The notes below the pieces were generated by a model. It had not been told where the DNA came from. It saw nothing but the letters and a program-made list of their open reading frames with translations, and did no database searches. Made by a program: the position numbers and the translations under genes. 64,000 bases of DNA from assembly GCA_003151275.1 (NCBI GenBank), contig PLXC01000162.1:1-64000 (forward strand). The letters run 5' to 3'. The DNA is from Candidatus Melainabacteria bacterium. GTDB lineage: Bacteria; Cyanobacteriota; Vampirovibrionia; Obscuribacterales; Obscuribacteraceae. Within the stretch, counting starts at the first letter, position 1; each line of letters begins with the position of its first letter. Positions 7,056 to 15,403 of the stretch are shown one piece after another.

Positions 7056-9839
7056 ATGTACAAATCCGAGTCATACAAGGCGATCAGTCGAACCACATTT
7101 TCAATTCTGGTGGCTTTGTCGATATCAATTTCCGGATTATCACTTTGCGCAGAAGCTTCCAGTCGATCGCACCATAAACGCACTAACCAAAATGACGATG
7201 TATTGATTGCCGGTTTTCCTTTCCATAAGTCGAAGAAAGAAGACACGAGCGGTGATTCTGTAAAAGCGGACAAAAGAAAAGATAAGAACAAGGATCAAGA
7301 CAGCGACAAGCAGACGGTCAAGGATAAAGACAAAGCCACGGCTAAGTCACCTTCGGATCAAGGAGATGCTCAAAAAGATGCGCAAAAATTAGCGAAAAAG
7401 GCAGAGAAGAAGAAGAAGAAGAAGGCAAAAGAGGCAAAAAAATCGAATGCTGACGCTGAAGTCGCCAAGGCGGCTAAAGCCGCTGAAGAGAAGACTGTCA
7501 AGCAAGGGCAAGCAGAGAAAGCGGCTAAGGCTGCCCAAGACCATGCGACAAACGCAATCCCTCCAGTGAAAAAGTCAGCCACCGAATCCAGTGCTGCGGT
7601 GTCAAAATCCGAGAATGGATCAGGCTATTCAGCTGACAGTGCTCTGGTAAGCCTGCTTAACGACCTGTCGAGAGCTTTAAAAGATCCAGCTGAACAAGCG
7701 AAAATAGGCGGTGACGACAATCAAAAAATGGTCGTTCAAATGGCGGCGGACGTGCTGGCGAAAGCACTAGTGGACGCAAAGAAGGAAGCCAACCGGATCG
7801 TCGAAAAAACCGCCATCTCCGGTGCGCCGATGAGCGCCGAAGCCTGGTCTTCAGGTGACGTCAAAGTATCGGATGATTGCCGCGGATCTCTGGCCGCGCT
7901 CTGGGCGAAAAGAGAAAACGGCTTGATCAATGTAACCATTGCCGGCAGCTGTCGAGATAAGTTAGCGCCATCCGGCAAGAGAATCGGTGAATACATCGTG
8001 GTCCTATTGGCTCGTTCAACAGTGCAAAAAGGATTTGACATCCAGAGTCAGGCGGACGTCAACTTCTGGCTTGCCAAGCTTGCCTCAGTGAATGTGGACG
8101 CTGACTGCTGCACAACAGCTGAATCGGCGAACACGGACAAATCAGCGGTCACTGTTGAGACAGGCACGAGAGAATTGAAGAAAAACTCGACAGTGGTGCT
8201 GCAGTCGATTATCACTGAGCGAACGCGAGCTTCCGCCAGTCGTAATGCCATTTCCGAAACACCGAGTGGCGAGGGAGATCAGTCCAAAACTAGGCTATCT
8301 GCAAAACCAGTTGAGGGCGAAGAAAAAAATTCTAGCGAAGCGGCGAGAAAAAAGGAAAAGAAATTAGCTAAGCAAGCAGCTAAAGAAAACGAGGAAACAG
8401 AGAAACGCGCTCAGTCGCTAAAAAAGGCTGAGGAAGAGCGTTTGGCTGTTCAACGGAAGGCCGACAACGAAAAGAAGGCTGAACTGGAAAGAAAGCAAAA
8501 AGCTCAAGAAGAGCTCAAAGCCGAAGCTGAAAAAAAACAGAAGCTTGAAGATGAGCAACGATTAGCCGAAGCTGAAAAAAAGCAGAAGCTCGAAGAGAAG
8601 CAACGATTGGCCGAAGCTGAAAAAAAGCAAAAGCTTGAAGAGGAACAGCAACTCGCGCGACTAGCTGAAGCAGAAAGAAAGGACGATGAAAATCGTAAAC
8701 TGCAAGCCGAACTGAAAGAAAAAGCGCAACAGATAGCGCTAAGAAATGTACGTCTCAGCAAAGATGACATTCTAGCTGAAGCCACACGGCAAGCCGAACT
8801 AGAGCGCACGGAAGCCGCTGATATGCGAGCGCCGTTCAGCAGCAAAACTGAGAATCCACCATCCGTTGAAATCGACGATCAACAAACGGCACTTCGACCC
8901 ACTCCGACTGCATCGAACCAAATGCCAAGCTCACAGACACCAGCATCCACGATTGCGTCCGCAGCTACGACTGCCACCACACCCAGCATCGCGTCCGCAC
9001 CACCCGTGACGCGGCAATCTTCTGTCGGCTGGGAGAGCCCTGGCGTCCCTGCTGGGGTGAAGCAACCGAGTCTGAGCGCGACGCTGGTGTTGCCCGAGCG
9101 CGCGATCGCCGGACAATATCTCACGGCTTCAGTGATTGATATCAATCACAACGGTGAAAGCGGTGTCGAGCTCGGCTTCAATGGTGTTAGCCTGACTACG
9201 GATCCTCATGGACAGGTAATCTTCATGGTGCCTGAAGATGCCACGCCTGGGAACTCTCTCAGTGTGGCAATGACTGGAAATCCACAGTTGCGTGCGTCCT
9301 CAATCGAGGTGATACAACCGCTCACGACATCCTCTCAACAAGAAACGCCGCGCGTCGACCGAACATCGCAGATGGTATCAAGCAATGGAACAGTGATCAT
9401 TGATGGACATAATTTCGACGGTGTGGCAGACCACAACAAGGTGTTTATTGATGGAACGCATGAGGGCGCAGTGACTGCAGCATCACCTGTGCAGTTGCGA
9501 GTGGTACTGCCCAATAATCTTCTGCCAGGGGTTCATTTCGCAACAGTCGGTACGGGTCAGTCGAAAAGCAATCCTGGTCGTTTTGAGTTGGTCGTCGTTG
9601 AGGTACAACCTGACCCAAAAGAGGCGGGAAAAGAGCAAGTGACTAAACTTGTCGTAAAAATCTTAGGCACCACTAATAAAGTGCAGGTGCACTTAACCAA
9701 CCAAAGCCCTGATGTGATTAAGATTTCGAAAGGAAATGACCTGCGATTGACGACTCCAGGCGGTGACAACAATTCAACCATCATCAATGTGCAACGCTTG
9801 CGCAAAGGTTCTTATCGAGTCGGCGCAGTTGTGGAGTAG
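7056..9839 (+). CDS. Lys/Glu-rich coiled-coil secreted protein with IPT/TIG-like C-terminus
   Basis: 927 aa from ATG 7056, chosen because the following segment is a clear signal peptide (ISRTTFSILVALSISISGLS) and the start is 2 nt after the upstream stop; the frame is open further upstream but that part overlaps the M23 gene. Domains: signal peptide; Lys/Asp/Ala-rich low-complexity region (about 45-175); a globular part (about 195-400) with spaced cysteines; a long charged coiled coil (about 440-590) containing three tandem 15-residue units of AEAEKKQKLE type; a Thr/Pro/Ala linker; and two beta-rich domains, the second (from about 770) with an IPT/TIG-like pattern GTVIIDGHNFDG. No enzyme motif is seen. 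It is probably an envelope or surface structural protein. Confidence 0.8.
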   Translation: MYKSESYKAISRTTFSILVALSISISGLSLCAEASSRSHHKRTNQNDDVLIAGFPFHKSKKEDTSGDSVKADKRKDKNKDQDSDKQTVKDKDKATAKSPSDQGDAQKDAQKLAKKAEKKKKKKAKEAKKSNADAEVAKAAKAAEEKTVKQGQAEKAAKAAQDHATNAIPPVKKSATESSAAVSKSENGSGYSADSALVSLLNDLSRALKDPAEQAKIGGDDNQKMVVQMAADVLAKALVDAKKEANRIVEKTAISGAPMSAEAWSSGDVKVSDDCRGSLAALWAKRENGLINVTIAGSCRDKLAPSGKRIGEYIVVLLARSTVQKGFDIQSQADVNFWLAKLASVNVDADCCTTAESANTDKSAVTVETGTRELKKNSTVVLQSIITERTRASASRNAISETPSGEGDQSKTRLSAKPVEGEEKNSSEAARKKEKKLAKQAAKENEETEKRAQSLKKAEEERLAVQRKADNEKKAELERKQKAQEELKAEAEKKQKLEDEQRLAEAEKKQKLEEKQRLAEAEKKQKLEEEQQLARLAEAERKDDENRKLQAELKEKAQQIALRNVRLSKDDILAEATRQAELERTEAADMRAPFSSKTENPPSVEIDDQQTALRPTPTASNQMPSSQTPASTIASAATTATTPSIASAPPVTRQSSVGWESPGVPAGVKQPSLSATLVLPERAIAGQYLTASVIDINHNGESGVELGFNGVSLTTDPHGQVIFMVPEDATPGNSLSVAMTGNPQLRASSIEVIQPLTTSSQQETPRVDRTSQMVSSNGTVIIDGHNFDGVADHNKVFIDGTHEGAVTAASPVQLRVVLPNNLLPGVHFATVGTGQSKSNPGRFELVVVEVQPDPKEAGKEQVTKLVVKILGTTNKVQVHLTNQSPDVIKISKGNDLRLTTPGGDNNSTIINVQRLRKGSYRVGAVVE
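8521..8655 (+). repeat. Three tandem 45-bp units inside the coiled-coil gene
   Basis: Units 8521-8565, 8566-8610 and 8611-8655 each begin CCGAAGCTGAAAAAAA and encode a 15-residue AEAEKKQKLE(D/E)xxRL-type module. They are near-identical and in frame, so unit number can change by slippage without disrupting the protein. Confidence 0.9.
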
Positions 9840-9901
9840 ATGCCGTTCGTTTGTAGTATTATCCTGGCAGCCCTCAGCCGTTAGCAGGCGTGGAGTTGCG
9901 A

Positions 9902-10414
9902 ATGACTAATCAAACAGACGTTGGACCTTCGGTTGGAGGATCCTCGAGCGTCAACACAAAAACGGCGAAGACCAAAGAAACCCTTTCTCTCCTGTCGACA
10001 GCACTACCTCTGATAGGCGTGTTAGGTACAGCCTTCGTTTGGCTTGCCGCTAACTTTTACGTTGGCACTGTAGATATCAAACCTTCTGCTGAGTATCAAG
10101 AAATCACAGTAAAGGTTTTCGATCAAAAGGGGGCGGAATCCCAGTTTCATACGTCCCACTTCTTATTGCAACCGGGCAAGTATCATTTTGCAATAAGCCT
10201 AGACGACAAAGGCGCGCGCCATTTGGATGCAGAAGTGGTCTTGGGAAGAACCTCGAACATCAAGTTAATTGAGCCAGAAACGCAATCAGTCAGTTCTCAA
10301 ACCAGTTCAGATCAAGCGGCCGCATCTCGTAAACACTGGTGGCAATTCTGGAAAAAATCGAGTTCGGATCCGCAAGATTCTAGCTCTGCGAGTGAAAAGA
10401 AAGAATCCAATTGA
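9902..10414 (+). CDS. Small single-span membrane protein, unknown function
   Basis: 170 aa. ATG 9902 is preferred over the upstream in-frame GTG at 9890 because GGAG lies 6 nt before it. One membrane helix is visible (ALPLIGVLGTAFVWLAANFY, about residues 35-55), followed by a beta-rich segment (VDIKPSAEYQEITVKVFDQKG) and a Ser/Gln-rich tail with a Trp-rich patch HWWQFWKK. The topology suggests a membrane-anchored domain outside the cytoplasm. Its last codons overlap the hemL start by 4 nt, indicating translational coupling. I do not recognise a family. Confidence 0.75.
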   Translation: MTNQTDVGPSVGGSSSVNTKTAKTKETLSLLSTALPLIGVLGTAFVWLAANFYVGTVDIKPSAEYQEITVKVFDQKGAESQFHTSHFLLQPGKYHFAISLDDKGARHLDAEVVLGRTSNIKLIEPETQSVSSQTSSDQAAASRKHWWQFWKKSSSDPQDSSSASEKKESN

Positions 10415-11709
10415 AGACCAGTGGTACCAATACTAGTGCAAGCGGGGATCTGCTAAATACCGCTAAGTCTCGGGAATACTCTCGACTAATTGCAGAAGTA
10501 ATTCCGGGCGGAGTCGATAGTCCTTTTCGATGTTTTGAAGAAGTCGGCGGACACACAATCTTTTTCAGTCGTGCGACCGGGTCTCGACTTTACGATTTGG
10601 ACGGCAATAGCTATTTGGATTATTTGGGAGCCTGGGGTCCGGCAATTCTTGGACACTGTGTGCCGGAGGTGGTCAGAGCCTTAAAGTCTGCCATCGAATT
10701 AGGCGCCGTATTTGGTGCGCCGCATGAGCTTGAATTGGAAATGGCGAAGCTTGTGATCGAGGCCATGCCGTCCATCGAGAAAGTGCGTTTTGTCAATTCT
10801 GGGACGGAAGCTGTAATGAGCGCTGTTCGCCTTGCGCGGGGTTATAAGCGCAAAGACATGATCGTCATGTTCGAAGGTGGATATCACGGACACAGCGACG
10901 CCACGTTGTGTTCGCAAGGGCATAGCTCAAGCGCGGGCGTGCCCACATCAACATCAAGGAGCACTGTTCTGGCAACCTTCAACGATCTCGAATCAGTGAG
11001 TCAAGTTTTCAACTGGCATAAAGGCGATCTTGCCGCTCTTTTAATCGAGCCAGTTTGTGGCTCAATGGGTGTAGTACCGCCCGAGCCTGGTTTCCTTGAG
11101 GGTGTGCGAAAACTCTGTTCGAAGCATGGCATTCTTTTGATCTGCGATGAAGTTTTGACGGGACTTCGGGTGGCGCGGGGAGGCGCCCAATCCCTTTACG
11201 GCATCCAAGCGGACATTACTTGCTTAGGAAAGGCACTCGGTGGCGGCATGCCAATCGGTGCATATGGCGGCTCGGCAGAAATCATGAGTCATCTACAGCC
11301 GGGTGGCGACGTCTATCAAGCAGGAACATTTTCAGGCAATCCGGTCACTATGGCCGGTGGCATTGCCACCTTGAAGTTATTAGCAAATCCCGAGGTCTAC
11401 AAAACGCTAGAGTGCCGAACAGCCCAGTTATTCGACGGATTGAAATCAATCATCGATCAACGAAAACTGCCTATCCAACTGCAAAGAGTTGGTTCGATGT
11501 TTGCGATCGTTTTCGCGGAGCAGCCTGTGAAAAACTGGCAAGATCACTTAAAAATCGATAGCGAGGCTTTCGCGAAATTCTTTCACAAGTTGTTAGCGTC
11601 CGGAGTCTATATGCCGCCCTCAAGTGTGGATGCAGCCTGCGTTTCCGCGGCGCACACAGAATCTGAGATCGACGAAACGATAAAATTCATGAGCGCGGGA
11701 TTGATATAA
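10411..11709 (+). CDS. hemL: Glutamate-1-semialdehyde 2,1-aminomutase
   Basis: 432 aa PLP enzyme converting glutamate-1-semialdehyde to 5-aminolevulinate, the committed tetrapyrrole precursor in the C5 pathway; it acts in the cytoplasm. Diagnostic segments: PGGVDSPFR, NSGTEAVMSAVRLARG, FEGGYHGHSD, LLICDEVLTGLR and the PLP lysine in CLGKALGGGMPIGAYGG (Lys274). Length matches the family (about 430). The start is TTG at 10411, overlapping the previous stop by 4 nt. It is followed by a short GC stem and seven Ts. Tetrapyrrole made here may feed heme or the cobalamin needed by metH and the mutase subunit in this window (inference). Confidence 0.95.
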   Translation: MKTSGTNTSASGDLLNTAKSREYSRLIAEVIPGGVDSPFRCFEEVGGHTIFFSRATGSRLYDLDGNSYLDYLGAWGPAILGHCVPEVVRALKSAIELGAVFGAPHELELEMAKLVIEAMPSIEKVRFVNSGTEAVMSAVRLARGYKRKDMIVMFEGGYHGHSDATLCSQGHSSSAGVPTSTSRSTVLATFNDLESVSQVFNWHKGDLAALLIEPVCGSMGVVPPEPGFLEGVRKLCSKHGILLICDEVLTGLRVARGGAQSLYGIQADITCLGKALGGGMPIGAYGGSAEIMSHLQPGGDVYQAGTFSGNPVTMAGGIATLKLLANPEVYKTLECRTAQLFDGLKSIIDQRKLPIQLQRVGSMFAIVFAEQPVKNWQDHLKIDSEAFAKFFHKLLASGVYMPPSSVDAACVSAAHTESEIDETIKFMSAGLI

Positions 11710-11720
11710 GCGCTTTTTTT
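11692..11720 (+). terminator. Probable intrinsic terminator after hemL
   Basis: AGCGC at 11692-11696 pairs with GCGCT at 11710-11714 (5 bp, 13-nt loop), followed by a run of seven Ts (11714-11720). It spans the hemL stop codon. The stem is short, so strength is uncertain. Confidence 0.5.
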
Positions 11721-11790
11721 GTCCGTTAGTCAGGGGCGCGTCAAATTATTAAAGGGGAGGCGAGTACGTCCAAACTTTTTGGTTCAGAAC

Positions 11791-11933
11791 GAATGTTAAG
11801 CAAAAAACGCAGACTTAACGGAATCCCAAAACCCAACAAGTTCGAGCACATACGGAACATTCAAAATCCCGAAACCCTGATGTAATATTCGTTTACTTGA
11901 GATGGGATCGAAACTTTTAGGAGGTACCCCCAG
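11791..11933 (+). repeat. Two-copy ~145-nt element, copy 1
   Basis: Shares with the minus-strand copy at 27011-27156 a 26-nt identical block (11791-11816, containing AAGCAAAAAACGCAGACTT), exactly 55 diverged nt, then a 35-nt block (11872-11906) with only three mismatches, all adjacent. A looser match continues to about 11933 (GAAA, AGG, GGTA, CCCCC). The 35-nt block can fold as CCC...GTAA(loop)TTAC...GGG with the three mismatches in the loop. It lies 81 nt after hemL in its orientation, between convergent genes. Other than these conserved parts, gap 11710-11990 holds nothing I recognise. Confidence 0.85.
11793..11885 (+). CDS. Candidate 30-aa microprotein within the two-copy element (copy 1)
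   Basis: The conserved blocks contain ATG at 11793 and an in-frame TAA at 11883-11885, giving 30 residues that start MLSKKRRL and end ETLM. The second copy (27062-27154, minus strand) encodes exactly the same length, starts MLSKKRRL and ends KTLM, and its middle is also free of stops. However, no Shine-Dalgarno sequence precedes the ATG, the middle of the peptide is poorly conserved between copies, and conservation continues past the stop, so a non-coding element with a fortuitous frame is equally possible. Confidence 0.35.
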   Translation: MLSKKRRLNGIPKPNKFEHIRNIQNPETLM

Positions 11934-11990
11934 GTTTTAATCTAATCTGACTATTGGCGAAGCCAGATCCCAAGATTACCTCTGCGGCTG

Positions 11991-12314
11991 CTACTTAATT
12001 GGCAGGAAGCGACCGATGGCTGACATGAGCTTTGCCACAGCGCCTTGATCTACTGTTTCGCCTGCGACGCGAAGCCTTTCGTATTTATCTACTAGCTTGC
12101 GAAACTCGGCATCGCGCTTGCTGTATTGAGAGTTCAATTCATGATAGTTCAAGCTTATAGCGACGTATTCTTGGTGCCGTCTCGTGTACAGGCGGTCGAA
12201 TGAATTCATCAGATGCGCAAGCGCTTCACCATTCAACAGACTCTTTTTGTCAAAAGTCGAGAGCATTTGCTCTGCTTGATTGAACAAACCTTCTTCGGTT
12301 AGCATTTCGCCCAT
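11991..12314 (-). CDS. Small helical protein of the glycosyltransferase operon, unknown function
   Basis: 107 aa, mostly alpha-helical and charged, with heptad-like stretches (LNSQYSKRDAEFRKLVDKYE) suggesting a coiled coil; no signal peptide or membrane span. Its ATG overlaps the stop of the upstream glycosyltransferase gene (TAATG), so it is translationally coupled. The name-giving function is unknown; position suggests an accessory to the glycosyltransferases. Confidence 0.7.
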   Translation of the reverse strand: MGEMLTEEGLFNQAEQMLSTFDKKSLLNGEALAHLMNSFDRLYTRRHQEYVAISLNYHELNSQYSKRDAEFRKLVDKYERLRVAGETVDQGAVAKLMSAIGRFLPIK

Positions 12315-13186
12315 TATAGTTGCCCCACTGTTGCTTCGGTTTTTAGAGCGTCGTGTTCGAGGTCGTGATAATAACTCATCACATTGGTCAATCCGCGTTT
12401 CAAGCGTTTGTCGTCAATTGCAAGTTTCTGAAAATCACGGCTCAATCGAACTCGAGCTACAGTCAATTCCTGGACTCGAACTTTTTGCAATCCCAAAATT
12501 TGCGGCAAGTGTTGCTTGTATAAGTTGATATTGCGTTCGACGAGATCCTTGTAGCGATCTTCCAAGCATGACGGCTCAGCGTTACCGGTGTGCTGTCTGC
12601 GAAAGTACAACGGCTGCTTGATTTGCTTAAAAGTGAATCCTTTCTGTAAAGCATCGAGCAAAAACTGACGCTCCTGATCGAATGCTAGCCCTTCTCGATA
12701 TCCATCAACTGCATCAAAGACTTCGCGACGATAGAGGAAGGTATTACATACGGTGCCGCGACTGAGGATCTGAGCAATATCCAGTTCAGGATTGATAATA
12801 GAATCGGCATTGCCAAAGGTGCGTATCGCGGTGCAAACACCTGCATCATTGCTATCTATGAGTGCTTTGACCGTCTCTGAGACATACTGGGGATCGAGCA
12901 AGTCATCCGCGTCTAAGGGCAGAATATAGTCGCCAGATGAGCGAATGATGCCGGCATTGCGCGCGACCGAAACTCCTTTGCGGTTTTCCAATTTGAAAAC
13001 AAGCAGCTTCGGATGACGCAGTCCACGCAACAATTGAATTGCGTTTACGCCCGGCGAACAATCATCGACCACGATGATTTCTACATTTGGATACGTCTGT
13101 GCGATAACGCTTTCAACTGCATCGCGCAGAAATTCTGGTTGGTCATAATATGGAATAACAACCGAAACTGTTGGTTGTGTAGTCAT
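12314..13186 (-). CDS. GT2-family glycosyltransferase
   Basis: 290 aa from ATG 13186, preferred because TGAGG stands 5 nt upstream; a GTG two codons earlier (13192) is possible. Family 2 motifs: VSVVIPYYDQPEFLRDAVES at the N-terminus, IIVVDDCSPG (nucleotide-sugar binding), SVARNAGI, and LPLDADDLLDP, the DxD metal/UDP-sugar site. It has a GT-A fold with no membrane span, so it transfers a sugar on the cytoplasmic face. The gene belongs to a minus-strand run: DegT aminotransferase, GT2, this GT2, small coiled-coil gene. Donor and acceptor cannot be read from sequence. Confidence 0.88.
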   Translation of the reverse strand: MTTQPTVSVVIPYYDQPEFLRDAVESVIAQTYPNVEIIVVDDCSPGVNAIQLLRGLRHPKLLVFKLENRKGVSVARNAGIIRSSGDYILPLDADDLLDPQYVSETVKALIDSNDAGVCTAIRTFGNADSIINPELDIAQILSRGTVCNTFLYRREVFDAVDGYREGLAFDQERQFLLDALQKGFTFKQIKQPLYFRRQHTGNAEPSCLEDRYKDLVERNINLYKQHLPQILGLQKVRVQELTVARVRLSRDFQKLAIDDKRLKRGLTNVMSYYHDLEHDALKTEATVGQL

Positions 13187-13200
13187 GGTCACCTCAGCGT

Positions 13201-13941
13201 CTAAAACGTCGAACGCATTTTAAAGAGATCGGAGAACGTTTCCCAGATCACGGAGAACTTACCTCCAGATGCGCCTTGCGAAAGTCTTGGTAGATGTTCA
13301 ATTGGAATTTCGACAACCTTGAAGCCCGCTCTCTCTGCTCGTATGCAGAGTTCAGCATCAACAAAGGGTGTGTGGGATCTCAATGTAATTTTGTCCAGAA
13401 TCGATTTACGAAACAGCTTGATTGAGTTGACGTCAGTATGACGGTGCCCATAGAGAAAGCGCAAGAGCGTGTTATAGATATGCGATTGGAGTTTTCGACG
13501 AGCTGGATCGTTGCGCTTTACTCTCAGACCGATGACGAAATCATTTTCTATCAGACCCTTGGCCATTTCCAGAAGTTCTTTCGGCGCGTATTGATAGTCA
13601 CCAGGCAAAGAAAAAATCAAATCCTTGCCACCAGAAAGGTACAGTTCGCGGATCGTTTCTCCAAATCCTCGATTGACCTCGTGATTGATCAATCTAATGC
13701 GGCGATTGTTTTTTGCTGCTTCTTGAAGAACTGCCAGGGTGCCATCCTTGCTACCATCGTTAATCACAACGATTTCATAATCACGACAGACTTCCTTCAG
13801 GAGCTTATCTGAGTCTTCTATTAAGCGCCCGACTGTAGTTTCATCATTGTATGAAGGTATCACCAGCGATACCGAGGTCAGGACCTCAGTTAGCGACGAT
13901 GGTTGCTTCAGTAATGTGGTTTGTTCCATTTGGTTGCCCAT
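13201..13941 (-). CDS. GT2-family glycosyltransferase, polyprenyl-phosphate sugar transferase-like
   Basis: 246 aa. Motifs VSLVIPSYNDETTVGRLIED, EIVVINDGSKDGTLAVL, NRGFGETIRELY and FSLPGDYQYAPKELLEMA fit the DPM1/polyprenyl-phosphate glycosyltransferase branch of GT2, in which a sugar is moved to a lipid phosphate. No C-terminal membrane helices of the GtrB/ArnC type are present. It is 14 nt before the next glycosyltransferase gene; upstream, 79 nt containing a dispersed repeat separate it from the aminotransferase gene. Likely part of surface-glycan or glycoprotein assembly (inference). Confidence 0.87.
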   Translation of the reverse strand: MGNQMEQTTLLKQPSSLTEVLTSVSLVIPSYNDETTVGRLIEDSDKLLKEVCRDYEIVVINDGSKDGTLAVLQEAAKNNRRIRLINHEVNRGFGETIRELYLSGGKDLIFSLPGDYQYAPKELLEMAKGLIENDFVIGLRVKRNDPARRKLQSHIYNTLLRFLYGHRHTDVNSIKLFRKSILDKITLRSHTPFVDAELCIRAERAGFKVVEIPIEHLPRLSQGASGGKFSVIWETFSDLFKMRSTF

Positions 13942-13951
13942 TTATTTCATG

Positions 13952-14020
13952 TCCGAGGATAGTCTAAGCACACTAGTGGGGTCTATGCAGCAAGCTGCCC
14001 GACACAGCAAGCTGTGCGAC
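13952..14020 (+). repeat. Dispersed CACTAGTGGGG/GCAGCAAGCTGC repeat, copy C1
   Basis: Reads TCCGAGGATAG, CACTAGTGGGGTCT, then ATGCAGCAAGCTGCCCGAC and a GC-rich tail that closely matches the cluster at 19185-19472. It fills the gap between the aminotransferase and glycosyltransferase genes and ends directly at the aminotransferase stop codon (14021). GCAGCAAGCTGC is itself an inverted repeat. Confidence 0.85.
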
Positions 14021-15172
14021 TTATCTTGTTTGCGATGCTTTCTCAAATTTGGAAACATTGCTTGTAGTTGATGTCTCAGCGCAGAAATCGCGGATACCCT
14101 TAATCACTTCGTCGATCTGTTCATCGGTCAGTTGAGGAAACATTGGCAGGCTCAAAATTCTCTTCGCAAGCCGCTCGGTGACTGGCAGATCACCAGGCTT
14201 ATATCCCAAATAACTATATGCCTTTTGAAGATGCGCGGGAATAGGATAATGAATCAAAGTTTGAATTCCACGATCCAGTAAATAATTTTGCAAATCATCG
14301 CGATGTGGTGTCTGGATTACATATAGATGATATACGTGCGTACTAGCGGCATTTTCAGCTGGTGTGAGAACAATATTTTTCAAACCTTCTGTATATCTTT
14401 TCGCTATTTCGCGGCGACGATCGTTCCACTCATCCACAAATGGAATTTGTGCGGAGAGAATGGCAGCTTGAATCTCGTCCATTCTGCTGTTGATACCAAC
14501 TACATCATGGTGATAGCGTTTTGACTGACCATAATTTCTCAGCATTACCAGGCGGTCAAAGTTCTCTCTAGCTCTTGTGGAAACGGCTCCTCCGTCACCA
14601 AAAGCGCCAAGATTCTTACTAGGATAAAAACTGAATGCTCCAAAATCGCCTAAGGTTCCGACCTTAGCACCACGATAGGTGGCGCCGGTGGCTTGTGCAA
14701 CGTCCTCAATAACTTTCAATTTGTGAGCAGCAGCTACTTTCAGAATCGCGTCCATATCAACGATCTGTCCATATAGATGAACAGGAATGATCACTTTGGT
14801 ATCTTCTGTAATTTTTGATTCAAGTTCCGTCACATCCATTACATAGGATGCAGAATCAATATCGACAAACACGGGCGTCGCCCCAGTCATCGAAATCGCC
14901 GAAATCGTAGGCACCGCGGTGTGGGCGACAACGATTACTTCATCGCCGGGTCCGACATCACAGGCTGCCAGGGCAAGGTAGATAGCCTCAGTGCCCGAGG
15001 CACAGCCAGCCACATAGCCGCTGCCGAGATATTCCTCAAAGTCCTTCTCGAAACGCTCAAGCTCAGGTCCCAGAATAAAGTGTCCACTCTCCAAGACCCG
15101 GGCAACTGCCTTATCGATCGGAACCTTGTACGCCTGGTAATGAGTTTTTAAATCGCCGAACGGGACTTTCAC
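14021..15172 (-). CDS. DegT/DnrJ/EryC1/StrS-family sugar aminotransferase
   Basis: 383 aa PLP aminotransferase that usually converts a keto-sugar nucleotide to an amino-sugar nucleotide. Visible motifs: FILGPELERFEKDFEEYLG, ASGTEAIYLALAA, VHLYGQ, VIEDVAQATGA and the PLP lysine in SFYPSKNLGAFGDGG (Lys186). The His/Lys context and length are typical of the family. The start is GTG 15172. It heads the minus-strand sugar operon and lies 231 nt from a divergent epimerase gene, which could supply or modify its substrate. The stop codon sits at the border of repeat copy C1, so the extreme C-terminus may have been altered by the repeat. Confidence 0.9.
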   Translation of the reverse strand: MKVPFGDLKTHYQAYKVPIDKAVARVLESGHFILGPELERFEKDFEEYLGSGYVAGCASGTEAIYLALAACDVGPGDEVIVVAHTAVPTISAISMTGATPVFVDIDSASYVMDVTELESKITEDTKVIIPVHLYGQIVDMDAILKVAAAHKLKVIEDVAQATGATYRGAKVGTLGDFGAFSFYPSKNLGAFGDGGAVSTRARENFDRLVMLRNYGQSKRYHHDVVGINSRMDEIQAAILSAQIPFVDEWNDRRREIAKRYTEGLKNIVLTPAENAASTHVYHLYVIQTPHRDDLQNYLLDRGIQTLIHYPIPAHLQKAYSYLGYKPGDLPVTERLAKRILSLPMFPQLTDEQIDEVIKGIRDFCAETSTTSNVSKFEKASQTR

Positions 15173-15403
15173 AGGTAGCTCACCTTTACATTGACAATCC
15201 CGACCATACTAGAAGAAAAGAGCTTGCGGCGAATTAAGACCGCTTTAGCATTGGTTCAAGGCCCCACCGCGCCAAGCTCACACTGCTTCAGTTTAGGGAT
15301 GGCGCGCCAAGAGCCATGGTAAGATTTGGCTTCATTGTCGTGGGAACAGCCCGGCGACTTCGTTTTGTCCAGCCCCAGGTAAGCGCAATTTAATCAACCA
15401 GTC

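Noticed and set aside
11872..11933. Possible hammerhead ribozyme (CTGATG ... GAAAC) in the two-copy element
   Set aside because: The base after CTGATG is T rather than the required A, and the GAAA is not placed after a simple stem II; the core does not fit.
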